Assembly: GCF_030730945.1 (NCBI RefSeq)
Contig: NZ_JAVAMS010000005.1
Span: forward strand, 92,501-156,500
Length of the DNA stretch: 64,000 nucleotides
Source of the DNA: Aurantiacibacter poecillastricola
GTDB lineage: Bacteria; Pseudomonadota; Alphaproteobacteria; Sphingomonadales; Sphingomonadaceae
Direction: 5' to 3'
Shown: positions 51,916 through 61,382 of the stretch, one piece after another
Position numbering within the stretch: position 1 is the stretch's first letter
Layout: each line of letters starts with the position of its first letter
Notes under the pieces: model-generated
The model's input: only the letters and a program-made list of their open reading frames with translations
Databases searched by the model: none
What the model was told of the DNA's origin: nothing
Position numbers and translations under genes: made by a program

Positions 51916-52853
51916 CAGCGCAAGTGCGACCAGACCACAGCCGTTCCAAAACGAACGTGAAACCGGTGAAGGTCACTGTCTGCATCTGCACCTTTCGCCG
52001 GGAAAGCCTGCGGGAGGCCATCGCATCGGTCTGCGAGCAGCGGCTCGAGAACCACGACATCATGATCCTCGTCATCGACAATGACGACACGCCTTCGGCA
52101 GAGAAGCTCGTGGAAGGGATGCAGCGGAAGTGCCCGGTGCCCATCCGCTACAAGCACGCGCCGGGTCGCAATATCGCGATTGCCCGCAACGCTGCTCTGG
52201 ATACGGCCGAGACGCGCTGGCTGGCTTTCATCGACGATGATGAAACCGCCGAGCCCAATTGGCTCGCGCGCCTCCTCGACAAGCGCGAAGGGGCCGTTGC
52301 GGTAATCGGGCTGTCGCAGGCGATCTATCCGTCCGGCGCGCCGAAATGGCTGCCGGAATGCGACTTCCATTCCAACCGGATCACCGGGCGGGTGGAGAAC
52401 GGCTATACATCCAATGCGCTGCTGGACGGGGACTTCCTGCGGCGTCTCGGCATCCGCTTCGACCTTTCCCTCGGGCGCACGGGCGGCGAGGACACGGTCT
52501 TCTTCCGCGAGATACACGAGGCAGGCGGCAACATCGTCTACGCGCCGGGCTCGGTAGTGAGGGAGCCGGTCCCCGACACAAGGGCATCAATGCGCTGGGT
52601 GCTCAAGCGCAAGTTTCGCAGTGGCCAGACCCACGGGTTGATGCTGCTGCGCTTTGACAGGGCTTCTGCCGCCCGGCAGTCGATCCTTGCCTCGGCAAAG
52701 ACGCTTATCTGCCTGTCGGCTGCTACTCTGCTGCTTCCGCTTTCGGCGCACTGGCGCTCGTGGTTCGCTCGGGCCGCGTTGCATGCGGGCGTGGTGGCCT
52801 ATCTTGCGGGTTCGCCGGTGGTGGAGGAATATCGCTCGCCTTCTTCGTCCTGA
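51912..52853 (+). CDS. Family 2 glycosyltransferase
   Basis: 313 residues. VTVCICTFRRESLREAI, AFIDDDETAEPNWL (DXD-like) and the GEDTVFFREIHEAGG block identify GT2. A C-terminal hydrophobic region (ICLSAATLLLPLSAHW) may bind the membrane. TTG 51912 overlaps the previous stop; GTG 51924 is an alternative. Its 3' end overlaps a convergent gene by 131 bases. Confidence 0.82.
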   Translation: MTAQVRPDHSRSKTNVKPVKVTVCICTFRRESLREAIASVCEQRLENHDIMILVIDNDDTPSAEKLVEGMQRKCPVPIRYKHAPGRNIAIARNAALDTAETRWLAFIDDDETAEPNWLARLLDKREGAVAVIGLSQAIYPSGAPKWLPECDFHSNRITGRVENGYTSNALLDGDFLRRLGIRFDLSLGRTGGEDTVFFREIHEAGGNIVYAPGSVVREPVPDTRASMRWVLKRKFRSGQTHGLMLLRFDRASAARQSILASAKTLICLSAATLLLPLSAHWRSWFARAALHAGVVAYLAGSPVVEEYRSPSSS

Positions 52854-53811
52854 TCGCCCGGCCGCGCAGGAAAGCGGCCCAGAACCCTCCTGACCATGCC
52901 AGATGCATCAGGGCCGCGGCCGGCCCTGCGAGCACTGCGGACAGGCTGCGCTGCTTGGCGGCAAGGAGGATGCTGCCGAGCAGGCATAGCGCCAGCCACA
53001 TTAATGCCGGTAGCGCGATCCACGCCCAAAGCGCTGCGAGCGGCACGACGGCAACGGCAGGCGCGACGGCCAGCGGAAGTGCCTGGCGCAGCTTCAGGCG
53101 CATGGCATGCTGGCGCACGGTTTGCGCTCTGCCCTTGCCGTAGTGCCAGTATTGCCGCCAGAGCGCACCGGGCGAACGACGCGGAAGATATTCGATCCGG
53201 CACTGGGGCTCTAGCCAGATGCGCGCGCCCGCTTGGCCCATCCGGTGGTCGAGTTCAGCATCCTCATTGGCCCTCATCTGCTCGTCATATCCGCCCACCT
53301 TGCTGAACAGGTGGAGCCGCATGAGGGCGTGATGCCCATGATCGACGAACCTGCCCTCCCCGGCTGATCGATGTGGCGATCCGCCCGTGCCCAGCACGGA
53401 GTTCTGCGCGGCTGCGACGCCTCGCTGAAACGCGGACCTGCCGATTGTGTGCATCGGCACGACAACGCAATGCGCCTCCGTCCGGTCCGCCGCGGCAAGC
53501 AGCGAGGCGGCATAGCGGTGCGGATAGAGGCAATGCGCGTCGACTCGCAGGAGCCATGTGAAGCCCTCGCCGTATTTCGCGACCGCAAGATTGATGCCCG
53601 CACTCTGTTTACGCCGCGGGTTGTCCAGCAGCCGCACACGCGGATTGATCCGGGCGAAGGCGCGCACGATATCCTGTGACCCGTCATCGCTTCCGCCATC
53701 GGCAACAACGACAAGCCCGCTCATCGGATCAGCCAGTAGGACGTGCAGCAGAGGAATGAGGGTGTTCGCCTCGTTCAGGCAGGGGATTACGGTGAGAACG
53801 CCTGTCTTCAT
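52723..53811 (-). CDS. ExoA-like membrane family 2 glycosyltransferase
   Basis: 362 residues from ATG 53811, coupled by ATGA to the gene upstream. Succinoglycan ExoA-like signature: TVIPCLNEANTL, VVADGGSDDGSQD, LLRVDAHCLYPH and NEDAELDHRMGQAGARIW. The C-terminal third has two or three membrane helices (ALPLAVAPAVAVVPLAALWAW). The last ~45 residues (PPPPANPQDRP...) run antisense to the convergent GT2 gene and look like read-on sequence. Confidence 0.82.
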   Translation of the reverse strand: MKTGVLTVIPCLNEANTLIPLLHVLLADPMSGLVVVADGGSDDGSQDIVRAFARINPRVRLLDNPRRKQSAGINLAVAKYGEGFTWLLRVDAHCLYPHRYAASLLAAADRTEAHCVVVPMHTIGRSAFQRGVAAAQNSVLGTGGSPHRSAGEGRFVDHGHHALMRLHLFSKVGGYDEQMRANEDAELDHRMGQAGARIWLEPQCRIEYLPRRSPGALWRQYWHYGKGRAQTVRQHAMRLKLRQALPLAVAPAVAVVPLAALWAWIALPALMWLALCLLGSILLAAKQRSLSAVLAGPAAALMHLAWSGGFWAAFLRGRAIRTKKASDIPPPPANPQDRPPRPHATRPERTTSASAPKAEAAE

Positions 53812-54941
53812 GCCAGTTCCTCGAGCCGCCCGACGAGAAGGCGGTGATCTGTCGGGGTGAAAGCGATCGCATCGCGCGGACATTCCTCCACGCGCTTTCG
53901 TGCCCGTTCGAAATCGGCGCGGGACATGGATACAAGCCGGTCGACCACACCCTCTGCGCGCGCGAGGACGAGGCCCAGCTGGCGCTGCTCCAGCCAGCGG
54001 CCGCATTCCACCCCTTCCAGCGCGATGGGTACGGCGCCATGCGCGATGCTTTCGTATAACCGGTTGGGCAGCAGCCAGTCGGAATTCAGGCCTTCCTCGA
54101 AAAAATCCACGCACCAGGCGAAATCGACCGCGGCATACATGTCCGGCAGGTCTTCGGGCCGGTAGCGCCCGAGGAAGGTCACGCCTTCCATCTGCCCCAC
54201 GCGGGCCTCGAGGTCGTCGAGATCGGGATGCGAGGGTATCCCGGCGATGACGATCTCGATGCCGCCTTCCGCCTCGCGCGCCGCCTTGGCCAGGATGGCG
54301 AGGCTTCGCGGACAGCGCAGCATGCCAAACCAGCCGATACGCCAGGGATTGCTGGCGGCTTGCGCGGTTTCGCCTTGGCCCGGCCAATGCGCCGGAAGCG
54401 TGTTCACCTTGTTCTCGACCAGTTCGATATGACCGGCAAAGCTCTGGAGAGCGCGGAAATATTCGCGTGCATAGGCCGGGGATGAGGTGATGATCATGTT
54501 GCAGCGACGCAGCAGCAGCCTTTCGACCAGCCGGAAGGCGGCGCCCAGCGCATCATCGCGTAACATCAGCCGGTGGATATCGAGGCATTCGTAGACCACC
54601 TGCTGCCGCGTCGAGGCGAGGCGACGAGCGAGCACCAGCATTTCCAGATTGCGGGCGAGAAGGACGTCGGCCCTCGCGGCTTCGCGTAGCCGCCGATCAG
54701 GAGAGAGCAATTGCCGCAGCACCAGGGCCAGCCGCTGCAGGAAACCCGCATTGTAGGACCGCGCGAGCGGCACTGCCTCGGATTTTTCCACCCTGTCCAC
54801 CGCCTCCCGGCGCCAGAACCCTGCGAGGCGCACCACGGCGCCGCCCATGACCAGCGCGGATACCCGCCGGGCGACGGCGGCATCGTTCAGGTCGTGAACG
54901 AGGTAACATACCGAAAGGGAGGGGCTGTCGCAGGAAGGCAC
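53808..54941 (-). CDS. ExoL-like glycosyltransferase
   Basis: 377 residues from GTG 54941. SVCYLVHDLNDAAVARRV at the N-terminus, WRIGWFGMLRCPRSLAIL and LPNRLYESIAHGAVPIALEG in the C-terminal half match the GT-B group that includes rhizobial ExoL. It likely adds one sugar to the growing repeat. It is divergent from the Wzz/kinase gene. Confidence 0.8.
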   Translation of the reverse strand: MPSCDSPSLSVCYLVHDLNDAAVARRVSALVMGGAVVRLAGFWRREAVDRVEKSEAVPLARSYNAGFLQRLALVLRQLLSPDRRLREAARADVLLARNLEMLVLARRLASTRQQVVYECLDIHRLMLRDDALGAAFRLVERLLLRRCNMIITSSPAYAREYFRALQSFAGHIELVENKVNTLPAHWPGQGETAQAASNPWRIGWFGMLRCPRSLAILAKAAREAEGGIEIVIAGIPSHPDLDDLEARVGQMEGVTFLGRYRPEDLPDMYAAVDFAWCVDFFEEGLNSDWLLPNRLYESIAHGAVPIALEGVECGRWLEQRQLGLVLARAEGVVDRLVSMSRADFERARKRVEECPRDAIAFTPTDHRLLVGRLEELA

Positions 54942-55067
54942 GCACGCATTGGTGCCCGATCCCGCGCGTGCGAAAACCTACCTGCATCAGTTACCGGTGA
55001 TAGAAAGCGCGGACTCCAACATGCTTTAGGGTAAGCCGCGCGCAAAAGCCGTCGAATGGGCTCAAGA

Positions 55068-55085
55068 CCGGATGGATTCATCCGG
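55068..55085 (+). promoter_or_regulatory. Hairpin in the leader of the Wzz/kinase gene
   Basis: CCGGATG and CATCCGG form a perfect 7-bp stem with a GATT loop, 17 bases before the TTG start. It may affect translation initiation. The rest of the 54942-55102 gap must hold divergent promoters but shows no clear motif. Confidence 0.35.
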
Positions 55086-55102
55086 CGATTGGAGACGAGC
55101 AT

Positions 55103-57283
55103 TTGGCAAGCATTGCAGGCGATGGGGATATGCCCGGATCGGACACGCCGCACCAGACACGCGAACAGGGGACGCCGCGCGAATGGCGGTTTCTCCCTGA
55201 TCCGCAATATCTGTGGTCCATCTTCCGCCGTCGGCAGTGGACCTTCGTGCTCGTCACAGGAGTGGTCCTGCTGCTCGGCCTCGCCTGGCTGCTGACCCGG
55301 CCCGCTCTCTATTCCGCAACGGCCAGCGTCATGATCGAACCCTCGCAACCCGACGTGGTGGAGGGCGCGCCCGTTTCGCCGGACCTTGGCCGCGAGACCA
55401 ATGTGATCGATACCGAGGTGGAGATTCTTTCCTCCCCCCGCCTTGCCGGGCGTGTGGCGGACGCGCTCGACCTTGCGTCTTACGAGGAATTCGGCGGCGG
55501 TGCGCGAGACGTTACCTTCGATGCGGACGAACCCGGCACGCATCCGCTGGCCGGTGCCGTCCTCAGCCGGACGGATGTGCGGCGCTCGGGCCTCACCTTC
55601 CTCATCGATATCACCGCAACAACCCGCGACAGCGAGTTGTCGGCCGCCCTCGCCAACGAGGTGGCCCGGCAATACCTGCTCCAGCAGGAGGAGACCAAGG
55701 GCCAGACGAACGAGGAGGCGCGCGAATTCCTGCAGACCCGGCTCGTCGAACTGCGCGAGCAGGCGGCACAGGCCGATGCGGCATTGCAGTCCTACAAGGT
55801 GCGCAACGGACTGATGAGCGCCGAAGGCGCGACGATGGCCGAGCAGGAGGTCTCGATCCTGAACCAGGAGATATCCTCGGCGCGGGCGGCGCTGGCGGAG
55901 AAGGAAGGACAGCTCGCGGCGGCAAGGCGTCGCGTGAGCCAGGGCGGCGGCGGTGCCGAAGTACCCGCCGCGCTGCAGTCCGGCACCGTTGCCGAACTGC
56001 GCCAGCGCGAGGCACTGCTGACCGGCCAGCTCGCCAATTACGAGGCGCGTTTCGGCGAACTCCACCCCGAGGTGAGGCAGGCACGCGAGGAACTGGCCGA
56101 CGTGCGTTCGCAGATCCAGCTGCAGATCGACCGGGTGATGTCCTCGCTGGCATCCGATGTCGAGGCGGCGCGCTCGCGGGTGGCCTCGCTCGAGGCGAGC
56201 CAGTCTCAAGCCGAAGGCGCGCTGATGTCGAACAACGTGGCGCAGGTCGACCTGATGGACCTGGAACGCAACGCGGAAGCCGCGCGCGCGATCTACCAGA
56301 CCTTCCTCGAACGCGCGCAGCAGCTGGCCTCGCAGGAGGGCCTCATCCGCCCCGACGCCTCGATCGAGAGCCTTGCGCGCGTACCGGGTGGTCCGTCCTC
56401 CCCGAACTATCCGATGTGGACGATACTCCTGCTGGTTGCGGCAGTGACCAGCGGCCTCGCAGCCATCGCGGTGGCGGAATATCTCGACGCGCGCATTCGC
56501 ACGCGCAGCGACGTGGAGGACCGCGTGGGGCTGGCCTATCTCGGCGCGGTACCCGATCTCGCTTCCACGGCGGGCAAGAAGGCGCGCGGCATCTCCCCGT
56601 GGGATTATCTGCTCGATCATCCGCAATCGACCTTTGCTGAGTCCATCCGGGCTCTGCGCTCCTCGCTGATACTGGGCCGGAACACGCGCTCGCGTTCGAT
56701 CGCCATCACTTCGGCCCTGCCACGCGAGGGCAAATCGACCACCGCGCTATGTCTGGCTCGGGCCATGGCGGAATCGGGAATCTCCACCGTTCTGGTCGAT
56801 TGCGACGGACGCCGCCACGCGGTCAGCGACGCGCTGTTGCCGGAAGGCTGGAACGGGCTGGGTCGCTATCTGAACAGGGAGGGATCGCTGGACGAAGCCC
56901 TTTCTAAGGACCCTGCCTCTTCGCTGCATGTCCTGGGCGACAATACCGGACGGATCAGCGAGCTGTTCGTGCATCGCCCGTTCCAGAGCCTGCTCGGCGA
57001 GCTGCAGGAGCGGTTCCAGATGGTCGTGATCGATACAGCGCCGGTACTCGGTATCGCCGAGACCCGCCGCATTGCCTCCGAGGTGGACCGCGTTCTGATG
57101 GTGGCGCGCTGGCGCAGCACCGGAATCAGGGCCGTCGACACCGCGACCGATATCCTTGCCGAGACCGGAGCCGAGATCGCCGGGCTTGCCCTCACCCGCG
57201 TCGACGTGCGCAAATACGCCAGCACCGGCCAACGAGATGTGTATGGCTATCGCAGCGAGTTCGCCGGCTACTACGCCGACTGA
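55103..57283 (+). CDS. Wzz-type chain-length regulator fused to BY-kinase
   Basis: 726 residues. A Wzz domain with two membrane helices (VLVTGVVLLLGLAWLL and WTILLLVAAVTSGLAAI) flanks a long periplasmic coiled coil (about 180-400). A cytosolic BY-kinase follows: Walker A PREGKSTTALC (about 540), A' VLVDCDG and Walker B VVIDTAPVLG. The C-terminus has several Tyr (YGYRSEF, GYYAD) for autophosphorylation. TTG 55103 has GGAG 8 bases away; ATG 55130 is an alternative. Confidence 0.9.
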   Translation: MASIAGDGDMPGSDTPHQTREQGTPREWRFLPDPQYLWSIFRRRQWTFVLVTGVVLLLGLAWLLTRPALYSATASVMIEPSQPDVVEGAPVSPDLGRETNVIDTEVEILSSPRLAGRVADALDLASYEEFGGGARDVTFDADEPGTHPLAGAVLSRTDVRRSGLTFLIDITATTRDSELSAALANEVARQYLLQQEETKGQTNEEAREFLQTRLVELREQAAQADAALQSYKVRNGLMSAEGATMAEQEVSILNQEISSARAALAEKEGQLAAARRRVSQGGGGAEVPAALQSGTVAELRQREALLTGQLANYEARFGELHPEVRQAREELADVRSQIQLQIDRVMSSLASDVEAARSRVASLEASQSQAEGALMSNNVAQVDLMDLERNAEAARAIYQTFLERAQQLASQEGLIRPDASIESLARVPGGPSSPNYPMWTILLLVAAVTSGLAAIAVAEYLDARIRTRSDVEDRVGLAYLGAVPDLASTAGKKARGISPWDYLLDHPQSTFAESIRALRSSLILGRNTRSRSIAITSALPREGKSTTALCLARAMAESGISTVLVDCDGRRHAVSDALLPEGWNGLGRYLNREGSLDEALSKDPASSLHVLGDNTGRISELFVHRPFQSLLGELQERFQMVVIDTAPVLGIAETRRIASEVDRVLMVARWRSTGIRAVDTATDILAETGAEIAGLALTRVDVRKYASTGQRDVYGYRSEFAGYYAD

Positions 57284-58537
57284 TCAGTAGACCAGCCGCA
57301 TCCCGATGGTGAACCGGTTGCGGGCGAACTCGCGGAAGAAGTCGCCATCGGCCGAGCGGTCGAAGCGCTCGGCCCGCGCATAGACCCTGAGGTTGCGATT
57401 GACGAGGTAGGTGGCCGACGCGTCGAGCTGGTACTCGGACGCATTGTCGTCGATCAGTCCGACGGTATCGATCCTGGCAACCCGGGCGCGGCCGATGACA
57501 ACGAGATTTCGCAGCAACTCGTGCTCCACCGTCACTTGTGCCTGGCTGCGCAGGTTGCCCGCCGTCAGCCGCGATCCGCCTTCCTCAACCGACCGATTGG
57601 CGTCGAGCTCCACCGAAGTCAGCGGAGTGACCGCCCAGCGTAGATTGGCACCAAAGGAAACACCCGATGGATCGTTCAGCTGTGGATCGTCGATATTGCG
57701 AGTGAGCCACCCGGCGCGGATTTCGCCGCGAATAAGGCTGGTGAGCTCCATTCTGACGCCTGCCTCCAGCTTGACGCCGGTGGAATCCCGGTCAAGCGGG
57801 AACGGCAGGCCTTCGTCGGCAGTGTAATCAAGCCGGTCCACCTCCACCCGTGCGAGGACGCCGACACGGGGGGAGACGTCATAGATCCCCTGCCCCGAAG
57901 CGCGCACATAGGTCGTGTCCCGGAAGTCCTGCTCCAGCGGTTCGCCGGTGAACGTCCTTGTATCCTGGAAATCCTGCCGGGTGGCCTGCACCTCGCCCTG
58001 CACGCGTAGCGGATCGAAATCGCGCCAGTAGGTCGCACCGGCGCTGTAACGCATGAAGCGCGTCCGTTCGCGCGCCTGGTTGAAATTGGCCGGGCTGGTG
58101 CGATCTTCGGCGAGATAATCGACCGAAGCGTAGGCATCGACGGCACTGCGCCTGTCGATGTCCAGCGTGCCGTTGGTGCGCAACCCTGCCTCGAGCTCGT
58201 CTTCCCTCGGAAACTCGGCGTGCACGGTACGCTGGACATAGGCGTTCGCCCGCAGCCGGTGCCGCTGCCAGAGCGAACGCGCCACTACCTGCCCGCGCAG
58301 GGTGAGGATCGTATCGTCCGCAGTGCTATCGGGCAGGGCCAGCACATTGTCGTCATACTCGATGCGCAATTCCGCTTCGGGCCTGATGACGAACGACCCG
58401 ACCCGGCCGCCGACCGGATCGAATTCCGGCCGGTCGCGCTCCGATGGCCTGGGCGGAAGGGAAACGGATTGTGCGTTGGCGGTGCTTGCCAGAAGCGCCG
58501 CGATGACAGGCGCCAGCGCCAGGGAACTTGTTTTCAT
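57284..58537 (-). CDS. Outer-membrane beta-barrel of the EPS locus (PF10082-like)
   Basis: 417 residues with signal peptide (AALLASTANAQ). The mature part consists of alternating Tyr/Arg/Asp strands such as VIRPEAELRIEYDDNVLAL, with a C-terminal TIGMRLVY. It is like the BBP2 barrel family seen beside OPX proteins. It would form a wide barrel in the outer membrane, possibly the exit porin for the polymer. Its stop (57284-57286) directly abuts the kinase stop at a shared TGATCA palindrome. Confidence 0.82.
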   Translation of the reverse strand: MKTSSLALAPVIAALLASTANAQSVSLPPRPSERDRPEFDPVGGRVGSFVIRPEAELRIEYDDNVLALPDSTADDTILTLRGQVVARSLWQRHRLRANAYVQRTVHAEFPREDELEAGLRTNGTLDIDRRSAVDAYASVDYLAEDRTSPANFNQARERTRFMRYSAGATYWRDFDPLRVQGEVQATRQDFQDTRTFTGEPLEQDFRDTTYVRASGQGIYDVSPRVGVLARVEVDRLDYTADEGLPFPLDRDSTGVKLEAGVRMELTSLIRGEIRAGWLTRNIDDPQLNDPSGVSFGANLRWAVTPLTSVELDANRSVEEGGSRLTAGNLRSQAQVTVEHELLRNLVVIGRARVARIDTVGLIDDNASEYQLDASATYLVNRNLRVYARAERFDRSADGDFFREFARNRFTIGMRLVY

Positions 58538-58600
58538 GGGGTCGCTGCACCATCGTTCGAAAAAGGGAACCCTATGTTGCAGCCTCGTCCGTCAGCGTAC

Positions 58601-60436
58601 CTATACTGGGTTAGCGAACTCGCGCCCTTCGGCATCGAGCATCGCGGCGAGGCGTCCGTTGCGGCGCGACAGGTCTTGCGGCGTGCCGCATTCCACGATC
58701 GTGCCCGCTTCCATCGCGACGATCCAGTCCGCGATACCCACCGCGGAGGGGCGATGCGCGATCATCAGGATCGTTGTCTGCCCGCGCAATTGCCGAAGCG
58801 TCTCGTTGACCGCATCCTGGCTCGCCCAGTCGAGGGAGGCAGTCGCCTCGTCGAGGATGAGCAATTCGGGCTGGCGCAGCAGCGCGCGGGCCAGCGCCAC
58901 GCGTTGCCGCTGACCGCCGGAAAGAGCTGTTCCATTATCACCTATGATCAGGTCCAGCCCACAGCGATGACCGCGGACGAAATCGACCCCTGCTTGATCC
59001 AGCGCCTGCCACAGGGCGGCATCTTCAGCTTCAGGGCAGCCGAGCCGTAGATTGTCTGCCACGCTGGCATTGAGCAGGAAAGCGTCCTGCGGCACATAGG
59101 CGACGCTGCGCCGCCACGCACGTCTGTCTTCTTCCGGCAGCGTACGCCCATCAAGTGCGATGGTCCCGCTTGAGGGCAAGAGCAATCCGGCCGCGAGATC
59201 CGCCAGTGTGCTCTTGCCGCAACCCGAGGGTCCGATGACCGCGGTGATCTGCCCGGCGGGAAGGCGCAGGCTCACGCCTTGCAGCACGGGCGGACTGTCC
59301 GGCCCCGGATACCGATAGCCGACCTCGTCGAATGCCAGTTCGGACTCGAGGCGGATCGGAACGCCGGAAGGGAGCGCTTCGATCTCACGGCTGGCCCGGC
59401 ACTCCGCCTCGAACCGACGAATCGTTTCGATGACCGGAAGGTTCAGCAGCAGGTCTTGCAGGCTCGACTGGATACCGAGGAAACGGGGGGCGATACGCGC
59501 CAGCACGAGCAGGAAGACCAGCAGGCTCGCCAGCGGGGTCTCGAACACGGCGATGCCGAGGAAAACGAGAGTGGCGATGGCCAGCGCGCTGACGGCTTGC
59601 GATACGATTGTGGCCAGCGACGTGAGACGCATGTAACCCACAGCCTCGCCCTGCACGGCTTCCAGGTTGCGGGCCAGCCTTTCGCGGTAGCCCTCTTCCA
59701 TCGCGTGGATCTTCGCCGTCTTCATGCCGTCGAGAAATTCCGCGACAGTGCGGAACTGGTTGCGCTTGTTGACCGTGCGTTCATGGCCAAAGGCGGTAGC
59801 CCGCCGCCGCACCGGGGCCAGCACGACCAGCACCAGTGACCCGAGACCCATCGCGACCAGTGTCATGGGAGGAGAGATTGCAGCCGATACGATGAGGTAG
59901 ATGCACAGCAGGACAGCGGTCTGAACCAACATGATCATGGCGAAGATAGCGCTGTAGACCCGCTCTGCGTCGGTTGTGAGAAGGTGGTGCAGATCGCTGC
60001 GACGCTGGCGCGACAGGAATTCCCAGCTTGCCCCGCCAATCGCGGCGAACATGCCAAGGCGGACGCGGTTGAATATATGGAACAGCAGGCGGGCGACATA
60101 GATGTTCTTCGCTCGCATGAAGAATGCGTGCACGATGACGAGGGCGACCAGCAGGGCGAGAACTGCCAGCAGCGGGACCTCGACCGATCCAACCGGGCCG
60201 AGGGGAAGATCGACGATGTTGCTCGCGCCAGGCTCCACCAGCGACAGCAGCGGGATGATCAGGACGATCGAGAGGCCTTCGGTGACGCCCCCGAGAACCA
60301 GCAGCAACAGGGCGACTGCCAGTCGCCGATGCTCGCCCTGTGCAGCGAACAGCGCGAAGGCGTGGATCGTGCGCAGTTTCTGCCCCTCCGGCGCGGTCTC
60401 GCCTGTCGGCGACTCAGGATCCGGATTGCGCTGCAT
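58601..60436 (-). CDS. Lasso-peptide ABC exporter
   Basis: 611 residues: a type-I exporter membrane domain (about 30-340) followed by a nucleotide-binding domain. The latter has Walker A GPSGCGKST, signature LSGGQRQR and Walker B LLILDEATASLD. It overlaps the upstream kinase gene by 23 bases, so it belongs to the RiPP operon. It should export the mature peptide and give self-immunity. No N-terminal peptidase (C39) domain is present, in line with leader removal by B2. Confidence 0.88.
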   Translation of the reverse strand: MQRNPDPESPTGETAPEGQKLRTIHAFALFAAQGEHRRLAVALLLLVLGGVTEGLSIVLIIPLLSLVEPGASNIVDLPLGPVGSVEVPLLAVLALLVALVIVHAFFMRAKNIYVARLLFHIFNRVRLGMFAAIGGASWEFLSRQRRSDLHHLLTTDAERVYSAIFAMIMLVQTAVLLCIYLIVSAAISPPMTLVAMGLGSLVLVVLAPVRRRATAFGHERTVNKRNQFRTVAEFLDGMKTAKIHAMEEGYRERLARNLEAVQGEAVGYMRLTSLATIVSQAVSALAIATLVFLGIAVFETPLASLLVFLLVLARIAPRFLGIQSSLQDLLLNLPVIETIRRFEAECRASREIEALPSGVPIRLESELAFDEVGYRYPGPDSPPVLQGVSLRLPAGQITAVIGPSGCGKSTLADLAAGLLLPSSGTIALDGRTLPEEDRRAWRRSVAYVPQDAFLLNASVADNLRLGCPEAEDAALWQALDQAGVDFVRGHRCGLDLIIGDNGTALSGGQRQRVALARALLRQPELLILDEATASLDWASQDAVNETLRQLRGQTTILMIAHRPSAVGIADWIVAMEAGTIVECGTPQDLSRRNGRLAAMLDAEGREFANPV

Positions 60437-61382
60437 CCGCCTCTACCAGGTCGACGAGCGCGGAGATGCGATCGAGATCGCGTGGCACGCGCAGGATGGA
60501 AATGGGCGTCTGCTGCGCAACGAGACCCGCCAGCAGCATATGCTGCGAGGCCGCCTTGCGCCACATCGCCTGCGGGCCGAATCGGCAGACATAGGAGAAG
60601 CGCAGCAAGGCCTTGAAGCGCTCGGTTCCGTTTAGCGGAACCTGTTCCAGACGGTCACCGCGGGCAAGCAGGTAGAACCTGGAAGGCGGCATGGGGGCGC
60701 TGGCAAAACCTTCTGCCAGCATGAAGCGATCCTTGTCGATCACCGCCTTGACTTGTGGCCTCCGTTGGGCGCGCACCAGGGCGATCGCGCCGGCCGCATC
60801 CGCCGCCAGCTTCACCTGTCCGAATGCCGGGGCGATTGTGCTTTCCTGCGTGGCGGGATCGGTTCTTATCGCGATAAGGTCGTCGGTAAGCAGGTGGTGG
60901 CCGGCGGACACCAGTGCCGCCGCGGTCGTGGATTTGCCGGCGCCCTTGTCGCCGAGGAATGCCACCGCCTTTCCGGCGACGGAGAGCGCGCTTCCGTGCA
61001 GGACGAGGTTGCCGCGGCTCTGGAGCACCAGCCCCATGACCGGACCCAGTAGCGCAAAGCCCATCAGGTCGGGTCCGACTCCGGGAGCAGGCAATACCTC
61101 GATCCGGCACCCATCGTGCACGGTAAACTCGCCCACTTCCCACCAGCGCAGGAACTGCTCGCGCTCCGTGAAGGTGAAGCGATTGTCCTCTGCCGGGTCC
61201 CACTCCCCCTCCATCAGTTCTATAGACAGGTCGCACGGGGCCGAGGCTGAACCGGACGTCAACTCGGGCAGTGGTACCTGCGAGGCGATGCCGAGACCGA
61301 AAGCGGAGTAAATGTGCCAGGGATGATCCTCGGCGCGTTCGCGCCTCGCCGTCATGTCGATTGCTTCGCTCCCGATGATCAT
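60414..61382 (-). CDS. HPr-kinase-like peptide kinase
   Basis: 322 residues. The C-terminal HprK-type domain has Walker A GDKGAGKSTTAAAL (144-157) and the following HHLLTDD (Asp167-168). LHGSAL (130) supplies the preceding conserved His. HPr kinase homologues in lasso operons phosphorylate the C-terminal Ser of the precursor (paeninodin type). ATG 61382 overlaps the cyclase stop (ATGA). Confidence 0.85.
   Translation of the reverse strand: MIIGSEAIDMTARRERAEDHPWHIYSAFGLGIASQVPLPELTSGSASAPCDLSIELMEGEWDPAEDNRFTFTEREQFLRWWEVGEFTVHDGCRIEVLPAPGVGPDLMGFALLGPVMGLVLQSRGNLVLHGSALSVAGKAVAFLGDKGAGKSTTAAALVSAGHHLLTDDLIAIRTDPATQESTIAPAFGQVKLAADAAGAIALVRAQRRPQVKAVIDKDRFMLAEGFASAPMPPSRFYLLARGDRLEQVPLNGTERFKALLRFSYVCRFGPQAMWRKAASQHMLLAGLVAQQTPISILRVPRDLDRISALVDLVEADAAQSGS

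Noticed and set aside
53808..54387. N-terminal extension of the ExoA-like gene beyond 53811
   Set aside because: The upstream part lies inside the ExoL-like gene in another frame and lacks family similarity; ATG 53811 gives the proper GT2 start.
54887..56626. 579-residue minus-strand frame inside the Wzz/BY-kinase gene
   Set aside because: The plus strand has Walker motifs and membrane helices; the minus frame has none.
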